DNA of 64,000 nucleotides from Streptomyces liliiviolaceus (GTDB lineage Bacteria > Actinomycetota > Actinomycetes > Streptomycetales > Streptomycetaceae): the NCBI RefSeq assembly GCF_018070025.1, contig NZ_JAGPYQ010000001.1, positions 1,302,001 through 1,366,000 of the forward strand. The letters are read 5' to 3'. The position numbers and the translations under genes were made by a program. Below, piece after piece: positions 25,239-34,759 of this stretch. Numbering within the stretch: position 1 is the stretch's first letter; each line of letters starts with the position of its first letter. The notes beneath the pieces were generated by a model. That model worked only from the letters and a program-made list of their open reading frames with translations, ran no database searches and was not told where the DNA came from.

Positions 25239-26516
25239 GTGATTGACCTTCGCCTGCTTCGTGAGGACCCCGACCGTGTTCGCGCCTCCCAGCGCGCCCG
25301 TGGAGAGGATGTCGCGCTCGTCGACTCCCTGCTCTCCGCCGACGAGCGGCGCAGGTCGTCCGGCGTCCGCTTCGACGAGCTGCGCTCCGAGCAGAAGGCG
25401 CTCGGCAAGCTCATCCCCAAGGCCTCGGGCGACGAGAAGGCCGAGCTGCTCCAGAAGGCCGGCCGGCTCGCCTCCGACGTCAAGACGGCCGACGCCGAGC
25501 AGCACGAGGCGGACGAGGAGACCAAGCGGCTCCTGCAGCAGCTCGGCAACCTCGTGCACCCCGACGTCCCGGTCGGCGGCGAGGAGGACTTCGTCGTCCT
25601 GGAGACGCACGGCACGATCCGCGACTTCGGCGCCGAGGGCTTCGAGCCCAAGGACCACCTGGAGCTCGGCGAGGCGCTGGGCGCCATCGACGTCGAGCGC
25701 GGCGCCAAGGTGTCCGGCTCGCGCTTCTACTACCTGACGGGTGTCGGCGCGCTCCTGGAGCTCGCCCTCGTCAACGCGGCGATCGCGCAGGCCACGGAGG
25801 CCGGCTTCATCCCGATGCTGACCCCGGCGCTGGTCCGCCCGCGCGCCATGGAGGGCACGGGCTTCCTCGGCCAGGCCGCGGAGAACGTGTACCACCTGGA
25901 GAAGGACGACTTCTACCTGGTCGGCACCTCCGAGGTCCCGCTCGCGGCGTACCACATGGACGAGATCCTCGACGCGGACAAGCTGCCGCTGCGCTACGCG
26001 GGCTTCTCGCCGTGCTTCCGCCGCGAGGCCGGCACGTACGGCAAGGACACCCGGGGCATCTTCCGCGTGCACCAGTTCGACAAGGTCGAGATGTTCTCGT
26101 ACGTCGATCCGGCGGACGCGGAGAACGAGCACCAGCGGCTCCTCGACTGGGAGAAGCAGTGGCTGACCGGCCTCGGGCTGCCCTTCCAGGTCATCGACGT
26201 GGCCTCGGGCGACCTGGGCTCCTCCGCCTCGCGCAAGTTCGACTGCGAGGCGTGGATCCCGACCCAGGGCAAGTACCGCGAGCTGACCTCGGCCTCGAAC
26301 TGCGACGGCTTCCAGGCCCGCCGGCTGTCGGTGCGCATGCGGGACGGCAAGAAGGTGCAGCCGCTCGCGACGCTGAACGGCACGCTGTGCGCCGTTCCGC
26401 GCACGATCGTGGCGATCCTGGAGAACCACCAGCTGGCCGACGGTTCCGTACGGGTGCCCGAGGTGCTGCGTCCATATCTGGGCGGCCGTGAACTGCTGGA
26501 GCCGATCTCCAAGTGA
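25239..26516 (+). CDS. serS: Seryl-tRNA synthetase
   Basis: A 425-residue class II synthetase that charges tRNA-Ser. The N-terminal coiled-coil arm (about residues 30-110, rich in Glu, Lys and Ala) binds the tRNA. The catalytic domain shows [10 protein letters not shown], motif 2 as [21 protein letters not shown], and motif 3 containing [16 protein letters not shown]. Length is normal. The GTG start has no strong ribosome-binding site; the upstream stretch is the DnaA-box-rich intergenic region. Its stop overlaps the start of a HAD phosphatase gene by 4 bp. Confidence 0.97.
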   Translation: MIDLRLLREDPDRVRASQRARGEDVALVDSLLSADERRRSSGVRFDELRSEQKALGKLIPKASGDEKAELLQKAGRLASDVKTADAEQHEADEETKRLLQQLGNLVHPDVPVGGEEDFVVLETHGTIRDFGAEGFEPKDHLELGEALGAIDVERGAKVSGSRFYYLTGVGALLELALVNAAIAQATEAGFIPMLTPALVRPRAMEGTGFLGQAAENVYHLEKDDFYLVGTSEVPLAAYHMDEILDADKLPLRYAGFSPCFRREAGTYGKDTRGIFRVHQFDKVEMFSYVDPADAENEHQRLLDWEKQWLTGLGLPFQVIDVASGDLGSSASRKFDCEAWIPTQGKYRELTSASNCDGFQARRLSVRMRDGKKVQPLATLNGTLCAVPRTIVAILENHQLADGSVRVPEVLRPYLGGRELLEPISK

Positions 26517-27397
26517 CCGGCACCACCCAGTCCACAGAGACCACCCAGTCCACAGGGTCCACAGAGACCACCGGGGCCTCCGAGGCATCGGAGGCGTCCG
26601 GGGCGTTCCCGTACAAGCTCGTCGCGACCGATCTCGACGGAACGTTGCTGCGCTCCGACGACACGGTCTCGGAGCGCACCCGTGAGGCACTCGCCGCGGC
26701 CACCGCGGCGGGTGCCGCGCACCTCGTCGTCACCGGCCGGGCGGTGCCCTGGACCCGGCACATCCTCGACGACCTCGGGTACGAGGGCCTCGCGGTGTGC
26801 GGCCAGGGCGCCCAGCTGTACGACGCCGGGGCGCACCGGCTGCTCACGTCGGTGACCCTCGACCGGCAGCTGGCGGGGCTCGCCCTCGCCAAGATCGAGG
26901 CGGAGGTCGGCCCGCTGGCCCTCGCCGCGAGCCGCGACGGACTCGACGGTGACGTGCTGGTCGGCCCCGGCTACCGCGTGCAGGGCCTGCTGGAGTCCGT
27001 CCCGTTCACCGACGTGGCCGAGCTGTGGGCCGCGCCCCTGACCAAGATGTACATCCAGCATCCCCGTCTCACCGACGACGAGCTGACGTCCGCGGCGCGG
27101 GCGGCGGCGGGCTCGCTGGTGAACATCGTGATGGCGGGCGAGGGCATCGTGGAGATCCTGCCCCTGGGCCTGTCCAAGGCCACGGGGCTCTCCCTGGCGG
27201 CCCGCCGCCTGGGCGTGAAGGCCGCCGACACGATCGCCTTCGGCGACATGCCGAACGACATACCGATGTTCGCGTGGTCGGCGCACGGCGTGGCGATGGC
27301 CAACGCCCACACCGAGCTCAAGGCCGTGGCCGACGAGATGACCCTGTCGAACGACGAGGACGGCATCGCGGTGGTGCTGGAGAGGCTGCTGGGCTAG
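26513..27397 (+). CDS. HAD-superfamily (Cof-type) phosphatase
   Basis: A 294-residue protein with the HAD motifs ATDLDGTLL (nucleophile aspartate), VTGRAVPW (motif II), [14 protein letters not shown] (motif III lysine region) and [11 protein letters not shown] (motif IV). The C2-type cap marks the Cof/IIB group, which hydrolyses sugar phosphates, nucleotides or flavin precursors. The first 30 residues are a Thr/Ser/Gln/Glu low-complexity head encoded by repeats of CCACAGAGACCACCCAGT. The GTG start overlaps the serS stop (GTGA), so it is translationally coupled to serS. Confidence 0.9.
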   Translation: MTGTTQSTETTQSTGSTETTGASEASEASGAFPYKLVATDLDGTLLRSDDTVSERTREALAAATAAGAAHLVVTGRAVPWTRHILDDLGYEGLAVCGQGAQLYDAGAHRLLTSVTLDRQLAGLALAKIEAEVGPLALAASRDGLDGDVLVGPGYRVQGLLESVPFTDVAELWAAPLTKMYIQHPRLTDDELTSAARAAAGSLVNIVMAGEGIVEILPLGLSKATGLSLAARRLGVKAADTIAFGDMPNDIPMFAWSAHGVAMANAHTELKAVADEMTLSNDEDGIAVVLERLLG

Positions 27398-27709
27398 GCC
27401 CTAGCGGCTCCACGGCGTCTCGGCACCTCGGGTCCCGCCCGGGAGGGGCGGCCCGCGCGGAGGTACGCGCTCGAAGCGGCCGCCCCGGGCAGCTCCCTGA
27501 CGGGGCGGACCCGACGGAGCTGACTACTCCGGAGCCCGCGCGCTGCCCTGCCGGGAGCCCGACGCACCGCCACTGAAAGGCATCGTCGTGCTCCTCACCC
27601 GGACTGCGGCGCCGGAGGAATCCGGCGGCCTGGACATGACCACTGTGCCCGTGGGACGAGTCGGACGCCACTGAATAAAAGGGCGTCCGGCGCACGGCGG
27701 GCGGGCCGC
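27398..27709. other. Intergenic region with bidirectional terminator
   Basis: This 312-bp gap lies between convergent genes. CGGACGCC (27662-27669) and GGCGTCCG (27682-27689) form an 8-bp stem with an A-rich 12-base loop, probably a terminator for both sides. The first 250 bases are GC-rich with many inverted repeats, but I see no supported gene. Confidence 0.5.
27662..27689. terminator. Hairpin between convergent genes
   Basis: Stem CGGACGCC / GGCGTCCG with loop ACTGAATAAAAG. It lies 265 bases after the HAD gene and 20 bases after the end of the small gene on the other strand, so it more likely serves the latter. Confidence 0.5.
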
Positions 27710-27994
27710 TCAGCGGCGCCGCCACCTGCGCCGCCGCGCCTTGCTGAAGAACCATCCCGCGGGCGGCTCGTCGGAGCGCCAGGGCTGTGGATCGGGGCCG
27801 CCCTCGCGCCAGCGGGCGGCGAGCATACGGGCGCGCGCGGACGGCTCGGCCGTGTCGGCGGACCGTATGAAGTCCTCGTCCAGGACGAGTTCGTCCCAGA
27901 CCTCCCCGGCAACCTCCCCCCGGCCTTCGCCGGGGCTCTGCCCGTCACCGCGTCCGTCGCCACGTCCGTCACCGCGTGGTGCCTGTGCTGCCAT
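27710..27994 (-). CDS. Conserved small protein, unknown function
   Basis: A 94-residue protein. It has a Gly/Asp/Arg repeat head (DGRGDGRGDG), a conserved middle WDELVLDEDFIRSADTAEPSARARMLAARW, and a basic end (FFSKARRRRWRRR). There are no membrane segments. The ATG at 27994 is chosen because GAGGAGG precedes it; a longer frame to 28090 lacks such a site. It seems conserved in Streptomyces beside serS, but I know no role. The Arg-rich tail could contact nucleic acid. Confidence 0.72.
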   Translation of the reverse strand: MAAQAPRGDGRGDGRGDGQSPGEGRGEVAGEVWDELVLDEDFIRSADTAEPSARARMLAARWREGGPDPQPWRSDEPPAGWFFSKARRRRWRRR

Positions 27995-28175
27995 CCCCGT
28001 TCCTCCTCGTCGCATCCCCTCGGGCAAGTGTGCCGTCACCGGCGTAAAACCGACTTCAAGATCAAAACGCACGGCACGATCGAACCGCACGGCACGATCG
28101 AAACGAATGCGGCTCCACGCGCGCGTGGAGCCGCATCGGCCACCGGAGGCCCCGCCTCACCGGGCCCCGGAAGGC

Positions 28176-28895
28176 CTACTCCTCGCCGGCCAGCGTCAGC
28201 GTCCGCAGCTTCTGTCCCGCGAACCAGGTGGCGGCGACGGTCACCACGACCAGCAGCACCGTGCCGGTGGTGAGACCCACGTCCGAGGTGACGAGATCGC
28301 CGCCGGAGACCTTGTGGGCCACCGCGAGCGACCACTGCTGGACGCTGAGCGTCTTCGCCCCGGAGACCAGCGTCCCGAAGAGCGCCTCCCACACGAGGGC
28401 GTACACGAGCCCGAAGACCACCGCGTGCCGCGTGATGGTGCCGAGCAGCAGGAAGAGCGCGGCGTACGCGATCGAGGCGACCAGCGCGGCCACGGTGTAG
28501 GCGACGGCGACCTGCTGGCCGTTGCCGTTGAGGATCAGCCCGGCGAGGAACGTCGGGACCGCTGAGAACACCATGGTGACGGCGATGGCGACGATCAGCT
28601 TGGTGAAGATGATCGTGGGGCGCTTGACCGGCTTGGCGAGCAGGTAGACGACCGAGCCGTCGTCGATCTCCGGGCCGATCGCGCCGGTGCCCGCGATGAC
28701 GCCGATGATGGGCACCATCGTGGCGAGCGCGAAGCCGCCGAGGACGTCCGCGGCCACCTGGTCGTCGGCGCCCGTGAAGCCGCGTACGGCCGCGGAGATG
28801 ACGATCAGCAGGACGGGCAGGGCGCCCAGGATGAGGGCCCGGCGGCGGCCGAGGAGGCCGCGGTAGGTGAGCCGGGCGACTGTGGGGTCGTACAT
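28176..28895 (-). CDS. ABC-2 type transporter permease
   Basis: A 239-residue membrane protein with six hydrophobic segments, including ALILGALPVLLIVISAAV near the start. The internal block AGTGAIGPEIDDGSVVYLLAKPVKRPTI is typical of ABC-2 permeases. It pairs with the ATPase encoded directly upstream (11-bp gap). GGAGG lies 8 bases before the ATG. It is the last gene of a four-gene operon that encodes two ATPase/permease pairs. The substrate is unknown. Confidence 0.87.
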   Translation of the reverse strand: MYDPTVARLTYRGLLGRRRALILGALPVLLIVISAAVRGFTGADDQVAADVLGGFALATMVPIIGVIAGTGAIGPEIDDGSVVYLLAKPVKRPTIIFTKLIVAIAVTMVFSAVPTFLAGLILNGNGQQVAVAYTVAALVASIAYAALFLLLGTITRHAVVFGLVYALVWEALFGTLVSGAKTLSVQQWSLAVAHKVSGGDLVTSDVGLTTGTVLLVVVTVAATWFAGQKLRTLTLAGEE

Positions 28896-28906
28896 CTTTC
28901 GGCCTC

Positions 28907-29818
28907 CTACGCCGCGACGAGATACGAGAAGACGGACTCAAGGGACTCGTCGGACGGCGAGACCGTGAGCAGTCGGATGCCGTGGTCGCGGGCCACGCGC
29001 GGCAGCAGTGCCGTGAAGCGCGGGAAGTCGACGGCCTGGATGCGCAGGGCGCCCTCCTGGAGGTCCACCTCGATGCCGGACGTCGACGGGTCGGCGATGA
29101 GCGCCGCCGCGAGCGCGCGGTCGTCGCTGGAGCGGACCAGATAGCGGTGCGGGCGGTCGGTCATCAGGCGGCGGATCCGGCGGAAGTCGCCGCTCGCCGC
29201 GTGCCGTCCGGCGACGATCACCTCGATGTGCGAGGCGAGCTGCTCGACCTCCTCCAGGATGTGCGACGAGAAGAGGACCGTGCGGCCCTCGTCGCCCATC
29301 CGCCGCAGCAGGTCCATCAGCTGCATGCGCTGGCGCGGGTCCATGCCGTTGAAGGGCTCGTCGAGCAGCAGCAGCGAGGGGTTGTGGACGAGCGCGGAGG
29401 CCATCTTCACGCGCTGGCGCATGCCCTTGGAGTACGTCGAGATCTTCCGGTCCTGCGCGTACTCCATCTCGACCGTGGCGAGGGCCCGGTGCGCGGCCTT
29501 GTCTCCGAGGCCGTGCAACTCGGCGTTGGCGACGACGAATTCGCGGCCCGTGAGGAAGTCGTACATCGCCTCGCGCTCGGGGACGATGCCGATCTGCTGG
29601 TAGATCTCCTCGTTGCGCCAGGTCGGCCGGCCGTCGAGGGTGACGGAGCCGGTGGAGGGGGCCAGGAAGCCGCCCATCATGTTGATGAGGGTGGACTTTC
29701 CGGCGCCGTTCGGGCCGAGCAGGCCGGTGACGCCGGGGCCGATGGTCATGGTGATGTCGTTGACGGCCACCACGTTGCCGAACCAGCGCGAGACGTGGTC
29801 GATGGTGAGGGTGCTCAT
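28907..29818 (-). CDS. ABC transporter ATP-binding protein
   Basis: A 303-residue ATPase: Walker A LGPNGAGKSTLI, signature YSKGMRQRVKMASAL, Walker B LLLLDEPFNGMD, and the H-loop in LFSSHILEEV. A C-terminal extension of about 80 residues is typical of ABC-2 export ATPases. It should energise the permease encoded at 28176. It lies 49 bp after the upstream permease, in the same operon. Confidence 0.92.
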   Translation of the reverse strand: MSTLTIDHVSRWFGNVVAVNDITMTIGPGVTGLLGPNGAGKSTLINMMGGFLAPSTGSVTLDGRPTWRNEEIYQQIGIVPEREAMYDFLTGREFVVANAELHGLGDKAAHRALATVEMEYAQDRKISTYSKGMRQRVKMASALVHNPSLLLLDEPFNGMDPRQRMQLMDLLRRMGDEGRTVLFSSHILEEVEQLASHIEVIVAGRHAASGDFRRIRRLMTDRPHRYLVRSSDDRALAAALIADPSTSGIEVDLQEGALRIQAVDFPRFTALLPRVARDHGIRLLTVSPSDESLESVFSYLVAA

Positions 29819-29867
29819 GGGCGCGGCCCGTTCCTTGGAAGGGTGGTGGCGGACGACGGGCGGGCGG

Positions 29868-30791
29868 TCACAGTCCGACCTTTCGGTAGCGGCGCATCAG
29901 GAGGCCGTAGCTGCCCGCGACGAGTCCGAGGACGACGAGCAGATACACGACGCCCTGGCCGCTCGAAGGACCGTCACCGCCGGGGAACGCGGACGTGGCT
30001 CCCAGGAAGGCGGTCTGCACCCCGTCGATCAGCGTGATCGGCGAGAAGAGGCCGAGCCAGGCGATCGCGTCGGTGCTGGACTGGTCGTAGGCGATGGCCT
30101 GGACGGTGGACACCGCTCCGTAGGAGATGGTCAGCACGGCGATGACGGCGGCGATACCGAAGCCGCGGCGCGGGGTGACCGCCGAGATGACCAGGCCGAT
30201 GCCGGCGAAGAGCAGGGAGAGCAGTGCCACGGAGACGAGCCCTTGTCCGAAACCCTTGGTCTGGTCCCAGAAGTCGAGTTTGGCGAGCAGCGCTCCCACG
30301 TACAGCACGAGCAGCGGTGCGGCGGTGAGCATGAACAGCGCCGAGGCGAGCGCCGCGTACTTGGCGCGTACGTAGTCGGCGGTCTCGATGGGGCGTGAGA
30401 AGTACAGCGGGACGGTCTTGAAGCGCAGGTCGCGGGAGACGGACTGCGGTCCCTGGGAGGCGACGTACAGGCCGATGACGGCTTGCATGATGACCGCGTA
30501 GCGCGTGTAGTCGACGGGCAGGTCCTTCGCCTTGGTGGCGACGGCGACCGCGACCATGATCAGTGCGGGGACGCACATCACCACGAAGAGCAGCATCGGC
30601 AGCACTTTGGACTTCACCGAGCGGCCGAGGCCGTACGAGCCGCGCAGGGACATCGAGTAGAGCGAGCGGCGGGCGTACGCGCGGCCCAGGCGCGGGCCGT
30701 CGTAGTTGCGGTAGCCGATGTTGTGGATCCGGGTCTGCTCGCCCGCGCGGGCCGGAGCCGGGACCTGTGCCTGGGGCTGCTCAACCGCCAT
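29868..30791 (-). CDS. ABC-2 type transporter permease
   Basis: A 307-residue membrane protein with a 60-residue cytoplasmic head (TRIHNIGYRNYDGPRLGRAY) and six hydrophobic segments. The block SVSRDLRFKTVPLYFSRPIE matches the conserved loop of ABC-2 permeases. It partners the ATPase encoded at 30781-31800, overlapping it by 11 bp. AAGGAGG lies 9 bases before its ATG. Confidence 0.87.
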   Translation of the reverse strand: MAVEQPQAQVPAPARAGEQTRIHNIGYRNYDGPRLGRAYARRSLYSMSLRGSYGLGRSVKSKVLPMLLFVVMCVPALIMVAVAVATKAKDLPVDYTRYAVIMQAVIGLYVASQGPQSVSRDLRFKTVPLYFSRPIETADYVRAKYAALASALFMLTAAPLLVLYVGALLAKLDFWDQTKGFGQGLVSVALLSLLFAGIGLVISAVTPRRGFGIAAVIAVLTISYGAVSTVQAIAYDQSSTDAIAWLGLFSPITLIDGVQTAFLGATSAFPGGDGPSSGQGVVYLLVVLGLVAGSYGLLMRRYRKVGL

Positions 30792-31800
30792 GGCCGACCG
30801 CCTCCTTCCGCTGTTCGTCGCCGTCCTTCAGGGCCGACCGGGCTTCGGCGTCCCTGGCTGCCTGCTCGTCGCTGTCCTTGAAGACCTCCGCGATGTGGTG
30901 CCTGCGCTGCTCCATGCGCACCAGACCGAGGCCCAGGTCGGCGACGACGTCCCGGACGAGGTCGTACGTCTCCTCGCCCTGCGCGGTGAGCAGGAGGATG
31001 TGGCCCGCGCCCGGCAGTCCGCTGCCGTCGTGGGTCTCGACATCGCGCGCGTGGAGCGCCTCGCGCAGTGCGCCGGTGCCGTCCGGGTGCTCGTCCGTGT
31101 CGGTGACCTCGACCGCGAGGATCGCGGTGCGCTGGGTGAAGTCCGTGGTGGAGCTGGACCGCAGGAGCTTGCCGCCGTCGATGACGACGACGTGGTCGCA
31201 GGTGCGCTCCAGCTCGCCGAGCAGGTGCGAGGTGACCAGGACGGAGATGCCGAAGTCGGTGTGGATACGGCGGATCAGGCCGAGCATCTCGTCGCGGCCG
31301 ACCGGGTCGAGGCCGTTCGTCGGCTCGTCGAGGAAGACCAGCTGCGGGTCGTGGACCAGCGCCTGCGCGAGCTTCACGCGCTGCTTCATGCCCGTCGAGT
31401 AACCGCCGATGGGGCGGTACCGCTCCTCGTAGAGGCCGACGTGGCGCAGCGTGTCCGCGGTGCGCTCGCGGGCCGCCGCCGGGGGCAGGCCGGACATGCG
31501 CGCCATGTGGACGACGAACTCGGTGGCCGAGACGTCGGGCGGCAGGCAGTCGTGCTCGGGCATGTATCCGACGCGCTCCCGGATGTCGCCGCCCCTGGTG
31601 GCGACATCGAGTCCGAGCACCGCGGCGCGGCCCTCGGTGGCGGGGGACAGCCCCAGCAGGATCTTGATCAGTGTGGACTTGCCGGCTCCGTTGGCTCCGA
31701 CGAGTCCGGTCACACCGGGCCCGACGTCCACGGAGAGCCGGTCAAGAGCGGTCACCCTGGGGAACCGCTTGCTCAGGCTTTCGGTCGCGATCACAGTCAC
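30781..31800 (-). CDS. ABC transporter ATP-binding protein
   Basis: A 339-residue ATPase: Walker A VGANGAGKSTLIK, signature YSTGMKQRVKLAQALV, Walker B LVFLDEPTNGLD, H-loop VTSHLL. The last 100 residues are an extension ending in charged repeats. It is the first gene of the four-gene ABC-2 operon. It starts at a GTG at 31800 (a second GTG two codons later is possible) with no ribosome-binding site; TACCTT about 8 bases upstream could be a -10 box of a leaderless message. Confidence 0.92.
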   Translation of the reverse strand: MTVIATESLSKRFPRVTALDRLSVDVGPGVTGLVGANGAGKSTLIKILLGLSPATEGRAAVLGLDVATRGGDIRERVGYMPEHDCLPPDVSATEFVVHMARMSGLPPAAARERTADTLRHVGLYEERYRPIGGYSTGMKQRVKLAQALVHDPQLVFLDEPTNGLDPVGRDEMLGLIRRIHTDFGISVLVTSHLLGELERTCDHVVVIDGGKLLRSSSTTDFTQRTAILAVEVTDTDEHPDGTGALREALHARDVETHDGSGLPGAGHILLLTAQGEETYDLVRDVVADLGLGLVRMEQRRHHIAEVFKDSDEQAARDAEARSALKDGDEQRKEAVGHGG

Positions 31801-31927
31801 GATTCGAAGGTAGTGGCGCAGGCCACATCAGTCGTCAGACCTGGGAGCTGTATCGCTGTCACTCTCCAGTCGTACGGGCCCGTAGGGGTCCCCCTCAGGT
31901 CGAACAACCGACGGCCGCCGCCGTGCC

Positions 31928-32060
31928 CGGGTCGCCCGGGGTCGGCCGGATCACCCGGGGCGCCCGGGGTCGCCCGGGTTGTCCACAACCACATGGTTTT
32001 CCACAGGTCTCGCACCCACCCCTTGACGCAGCCGCCGACAATGGTCACATTCATCAGTGT
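31928..32060. promoter_or_regulatory. Divergent promoter region with DnaA boxes
   Basis: Between the divergent ABC operon and the M24 gene lie repeats of GTCGCCCGGG (31928-31978), a perfect TTGTCCACA (31979-31987), and TTTTCCACA (31997-32005). A likely promoter for the M24 gene (TTGACG, 17 bp, CACATT) follows at about 32022-32051. DnaA may overlap this promoter, but that is inference. Confidence 0.45.
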
Positions 32061-32105
32061 CAAGTTACGGGCGCGTACGGCAGTCGGCTTGGAACGGACG
32101 GTGGC

Positions 32106-32966
32106 ATGACCTCAGCAGTGGCTCCGGCAGGGGCCTCATCCGGCCCGCTCGCCGCGGAGCTCGGCGGGTTCAGGCAGGTGCAGCGGCTCGCGTACGCGTG
32201 CGCCGAGGCGGTGGCCGCGCGGCTGGAGCCGGGTGTGACCGAGCGCGAGGCGGCGCGGATGCAGCGCGCGTGGCTGCACGAGCGCGGGGTCCGGGACTGG
32301 TTCCATCTGCCCTTCGCCTGGTTCGGGGACCGTACGGCGTTCGCGGGCTTCCGGATCCCGCTGCAGTTCTTCCCCACGAACCGGCGGCTGGAGCCGGGGA
32401 TGCCGTTCATCCTCGACATGGCCCCGATCCTCAAGGGCTGCACCGCGGATATCGGCTACTCCGGCTCGCTGGGCCCGAATCCGGTGCAGGACCGGCTGCT
32501 CGCCGATCTGGAGGCGCATCGCGAGCTGCTGCTGCGCGAGGTGCGCGAGCGGCGCCCGCTGCGGGAGATCTACGAGGACGTGGACCGGCTCATGGTCCGC
32601 CAGGGCTACGCGAACCGTCATCGGGCGTACCCCTTCGGCGTGATCGCCCACAAGGTGGACCGCGTCCGGGAACGGCGCTGGTCACCGCGTCTGTTCGGCT
32701 TCGGCGTCCAGTCACTGAAAGGGCTGGCGGGCGACGCGCTGCACGGCCACCGCGACGGCTGGTCGCCCCTGTGGTCGCCGTACCGCTTCTCCGACCATCC
32801 GCCGCATCCGGGCCTGTGGGCGGTCGAACCGCACCTCGGATTCCGGGGCACGGGCGCGAAGTTCGAGGAGATCCTCGTGGTCACCGACTCCCGGGACCCC
32901 GAGCAGAGCGCGTTCTGGCTGGACGACGATCTGCCGCACGTGCGGCGCTGGGCGGAGGACGAATGA
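32106..32966 (+). CDS. M24-family (aminopeptidase P-like) metallohydrolase
   Basis: A 286-residue pita-bread fold without the AMP_N domain. The metal ligands can be followed as FILDMAPI, TADIGYS, the histidine of FGVIAHKV, AVEPHLG and FEEILVVTD. Phe/Trp-rich segments (RDWFHLPFAWFGDRTAF) are unlike ordinary methionine aminopeptidases, so the substrate may differ. It is the first gene of a coupled set with an EphD-like protein, a PF10118 hydrolase and a MerR regulator; its stop overlaps the next start by 4 bp (ATGA). The ATG at 32106 follows GGAACGGA. Confidence 0.85.
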   Translation: MTSAVAPAGASSGPLAAELGGFRQVQRLAYACAEAVAARLEPGVTEREAARMQRAWLHERGVRDWFHLPFAWFGDRTAFAGFRIPLQFFPTNRRLEPGMPFILDMAPILKGCTADIGYSGSLGPNPVQDRLLADLEAHRELLLREVRERRPLREIYEDVDRLMVRQGYANRHRAYPFGVIAHKVDRVRERRWSPRLFGFGVQSLKGLAGDALHGHRDGWSPLWSPYRFSDHPPHPGLWAVEPHLGFRGTGAKFEEILVVTDSRDPEQSAFWLDDDLPHVRRWAEDE

Positions 32967-34759
32967 CCCTTGGTGAAGGACGAGTGCCCCTGGCGGGCGG
33001 AGTGCCCCTCGCGGGCTGGCGTGAGCGCCGGGTGCGTACGGGCGGTGTCGAGCTGTGCGTCGTCGAGTGGGGCGATCCCTCGGCGCGGCCCACGGTGGTG
33101 CTCGTGCACGGCTATCCGGACTCCAAGGAGGTGTGGTCCGAGGTCGCCGGGCGGCTGGCCGAGCGCTTCCATGTCGTGCTGTACGACGTGCGCGGCCACG
33201 GCAGATCCACCGCGCCCCGGCCCCTGCGCGGCGGGTTCACCCTGGAGAAGCTGACGGACGACTTCCTGGCGGTCGTGGACGCGGTCAGCCCGGACCGGCC
33301 GGTCCATCTGGTCGGCCACGACTGGGGTTCGGTGCAGGCCTGGGAGTTCACCACGGTCAAGCGCACGGAAGGGCGGATCGCGTCCTTCACGTCGATGTCC
33401 GGTCCGTCCCTCGACCACTTCGGGCACTGGATCAAGAAGCGCATGTCCCGCCCGACGCCCCGCAAGGTCGGGCAACTGCTCGGCCAGGGCGCCAAGTCCT
33501 GGTACGTGTACCTGCTGCACACCCCCGTCCTGCCCGAACTGGCCTGGCGCGGCCCCCTCGGCAAGCAGTGGCCGAAGATCCTGCGCCGCCTGGAGAAGGT
33601 CCCCGCCGGCGGCTATCCGACCTCGTCGCTGCCCAGGGACGCGGCCAACGGCGCTTGGCTGTACCGCGACAACATCCGTCCCCGCCTGGGCAGCCCCCGC
33701 GGCGACGCGTACGCCCACGCGCCCGTGCAGCTCATCACGCCTCTGGGAGACGCCTACCTCTCGGAGCGGCTCTACGACGAACTGGAGCAGTGGGCACCGC
33801 AATTGGTGCGCCGCACCCTCCCGGCCAAGCACTGGATCCCGCGCACCCGGCCCGACCAGGTGGCGGCCTGGATCACCGAGTTCGTGACCTCGACCGAGGG
33901 CGGGCGGCCGGCACCGGCGGTGAGCGGTCCGCACGCCGAGCGCTTCGGCGGGCAGCTCGTCCTGGTCACCGGCGCGGGCAGCGGCATCGGACGGGCCACC
34001 GCCTTCGCGTTCGCCGAGGCCGGCGCGCGCGTGGTGGCCGTCGACCGGGACGCGGAGAGCGCGGCGCGCACCGCGGAGCTGTCCCGGCTCGTCGGCGCCC
34101 CGGAGGCCTGGGCCGAGACGGTCGACGTCTCCGACGAGCAGGCGATGGAACAGCTGGCCGCGAAGGTCGCCGCCGAGTACGGGGTGGTCGACGTCCTGGT
34201 GAACAACGCCGGGATCGGGCTGTCCGGCTCCTTCCTCGACACCACCGCGGAGGACTGGCGCAACGTCCTCGACGTCAATCTGTGGGGCGTGATCCACGGC
34301 TGCCGGCTCTTCGGCAAACAGATGGCGGAGCGCGGACAGGGCGGCCACATCGTCAACACCGCGTCGGCCGCCGCGTATCTGCCCTCGAAGGCGCTGCCCG
34401 CCTACAGCACCTCCAAGGCGGCGGTGCTGATGCTCAGCGAGTGTCTGCGCGCCGAGCTGGCGGGCCGGGGCATCGGCGTCTCGGCGATCTGCCCCGGATT
34501 CGTCAACACCGCCATCACCTCGACCGCGCGCTTCACCGGAGTCGACGCCGCCGAGGAGAAACGGCGCCAGAAGAGGTCCGCGCGGCTGTACGGGCTGCGC
34601 AACTACCCGCCGGAGAAGGTCGCCGAGGCCGTGCTGCGGGCCGTCGTCCGCAACCAGGCCGTGGTGCCCGTGACGGCGGAGGCCCGCGGCGGCCGTCTCA
34701 TGTCCCGTTTCGCTCCCAGGGCACTGCGCGCGATCGCACGGATGGAGCCACCGCTGTGA
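32963..34759 (+). CDS. EphD-like fusion: alpha/beta hydrolase + short-chain dehydrogenase
   Basis: A 598-residue two-domain enzyme. Residues about 20-310 are an alpha/beta hydrolase with HGYPDSKE (oxyanion), nucleophile aspartate in VGHDWGS as in epoxide hydrolases, and AKHWIPRTRPD with the catalytic histidine. Residues about 325-580 are a short-chain dehydrogenase with TGAGSGIG, NNAGIG, and the Ser-Tyr-Lys set in NTASAAAYLPSKALPAYSTSK. The same architecture is known as EphD in mycobacteria, where it acts on oxidised lipids. It is translationally coupled on both sides by 4-bp overlaps (ATGA, GTGA). Confidence 0.92.
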   Translation: MTLGEGRVPLAGGVPLAGWRERRVRTGGVELCVVEWGDPSARPTVVLVHGYPDSKEVWSEVAGRLAERFHVVLYDVRGHGRSTAPRPLRGGFTLEKLTDDFLAVVDAVSPDRPVHLVGHDWGSVQAWEFTTVKRTEGRIASFTSMSGPSLDHFGHWIKKRMSRPTPRKVGQLLGQGAKSWYVYLLHTPVLPELAWRGPLGKQWPKILRRLEKVPAGGYPTSSLPRDAANGAWLYRDNIRPRLGSPRGDAYAHAPVQLITPLGDAYLSERLYDELEQWAPQLVRRTLPAKHWIPRTRPDQVAAWITEFVTSTEGGRPAPAVSGPHAERFGGQLVLVTGAGSGIGRATAFAFAEAGARVVAVDRDAESAARTAELSRLVGAPEAWAETVDVSDEQAMEQLAAKVAAEYGVVDVLVNNAGIGLSGSFLDTTAEDWRNVLDVNLWGVIHGCRLFGKQMAERGQGGHIVNTASAAAYLPSKALPAYSTSKAAVLMLSECLRAELAGRGIGVSAICPGFVNTAITSTARFTGVDAAEEKRRQKRSARLYGLRNYPPEKVAEAVLRAVVRNQAVVPVTAEARGGRLMSRFAPRALRAIARMEPPL

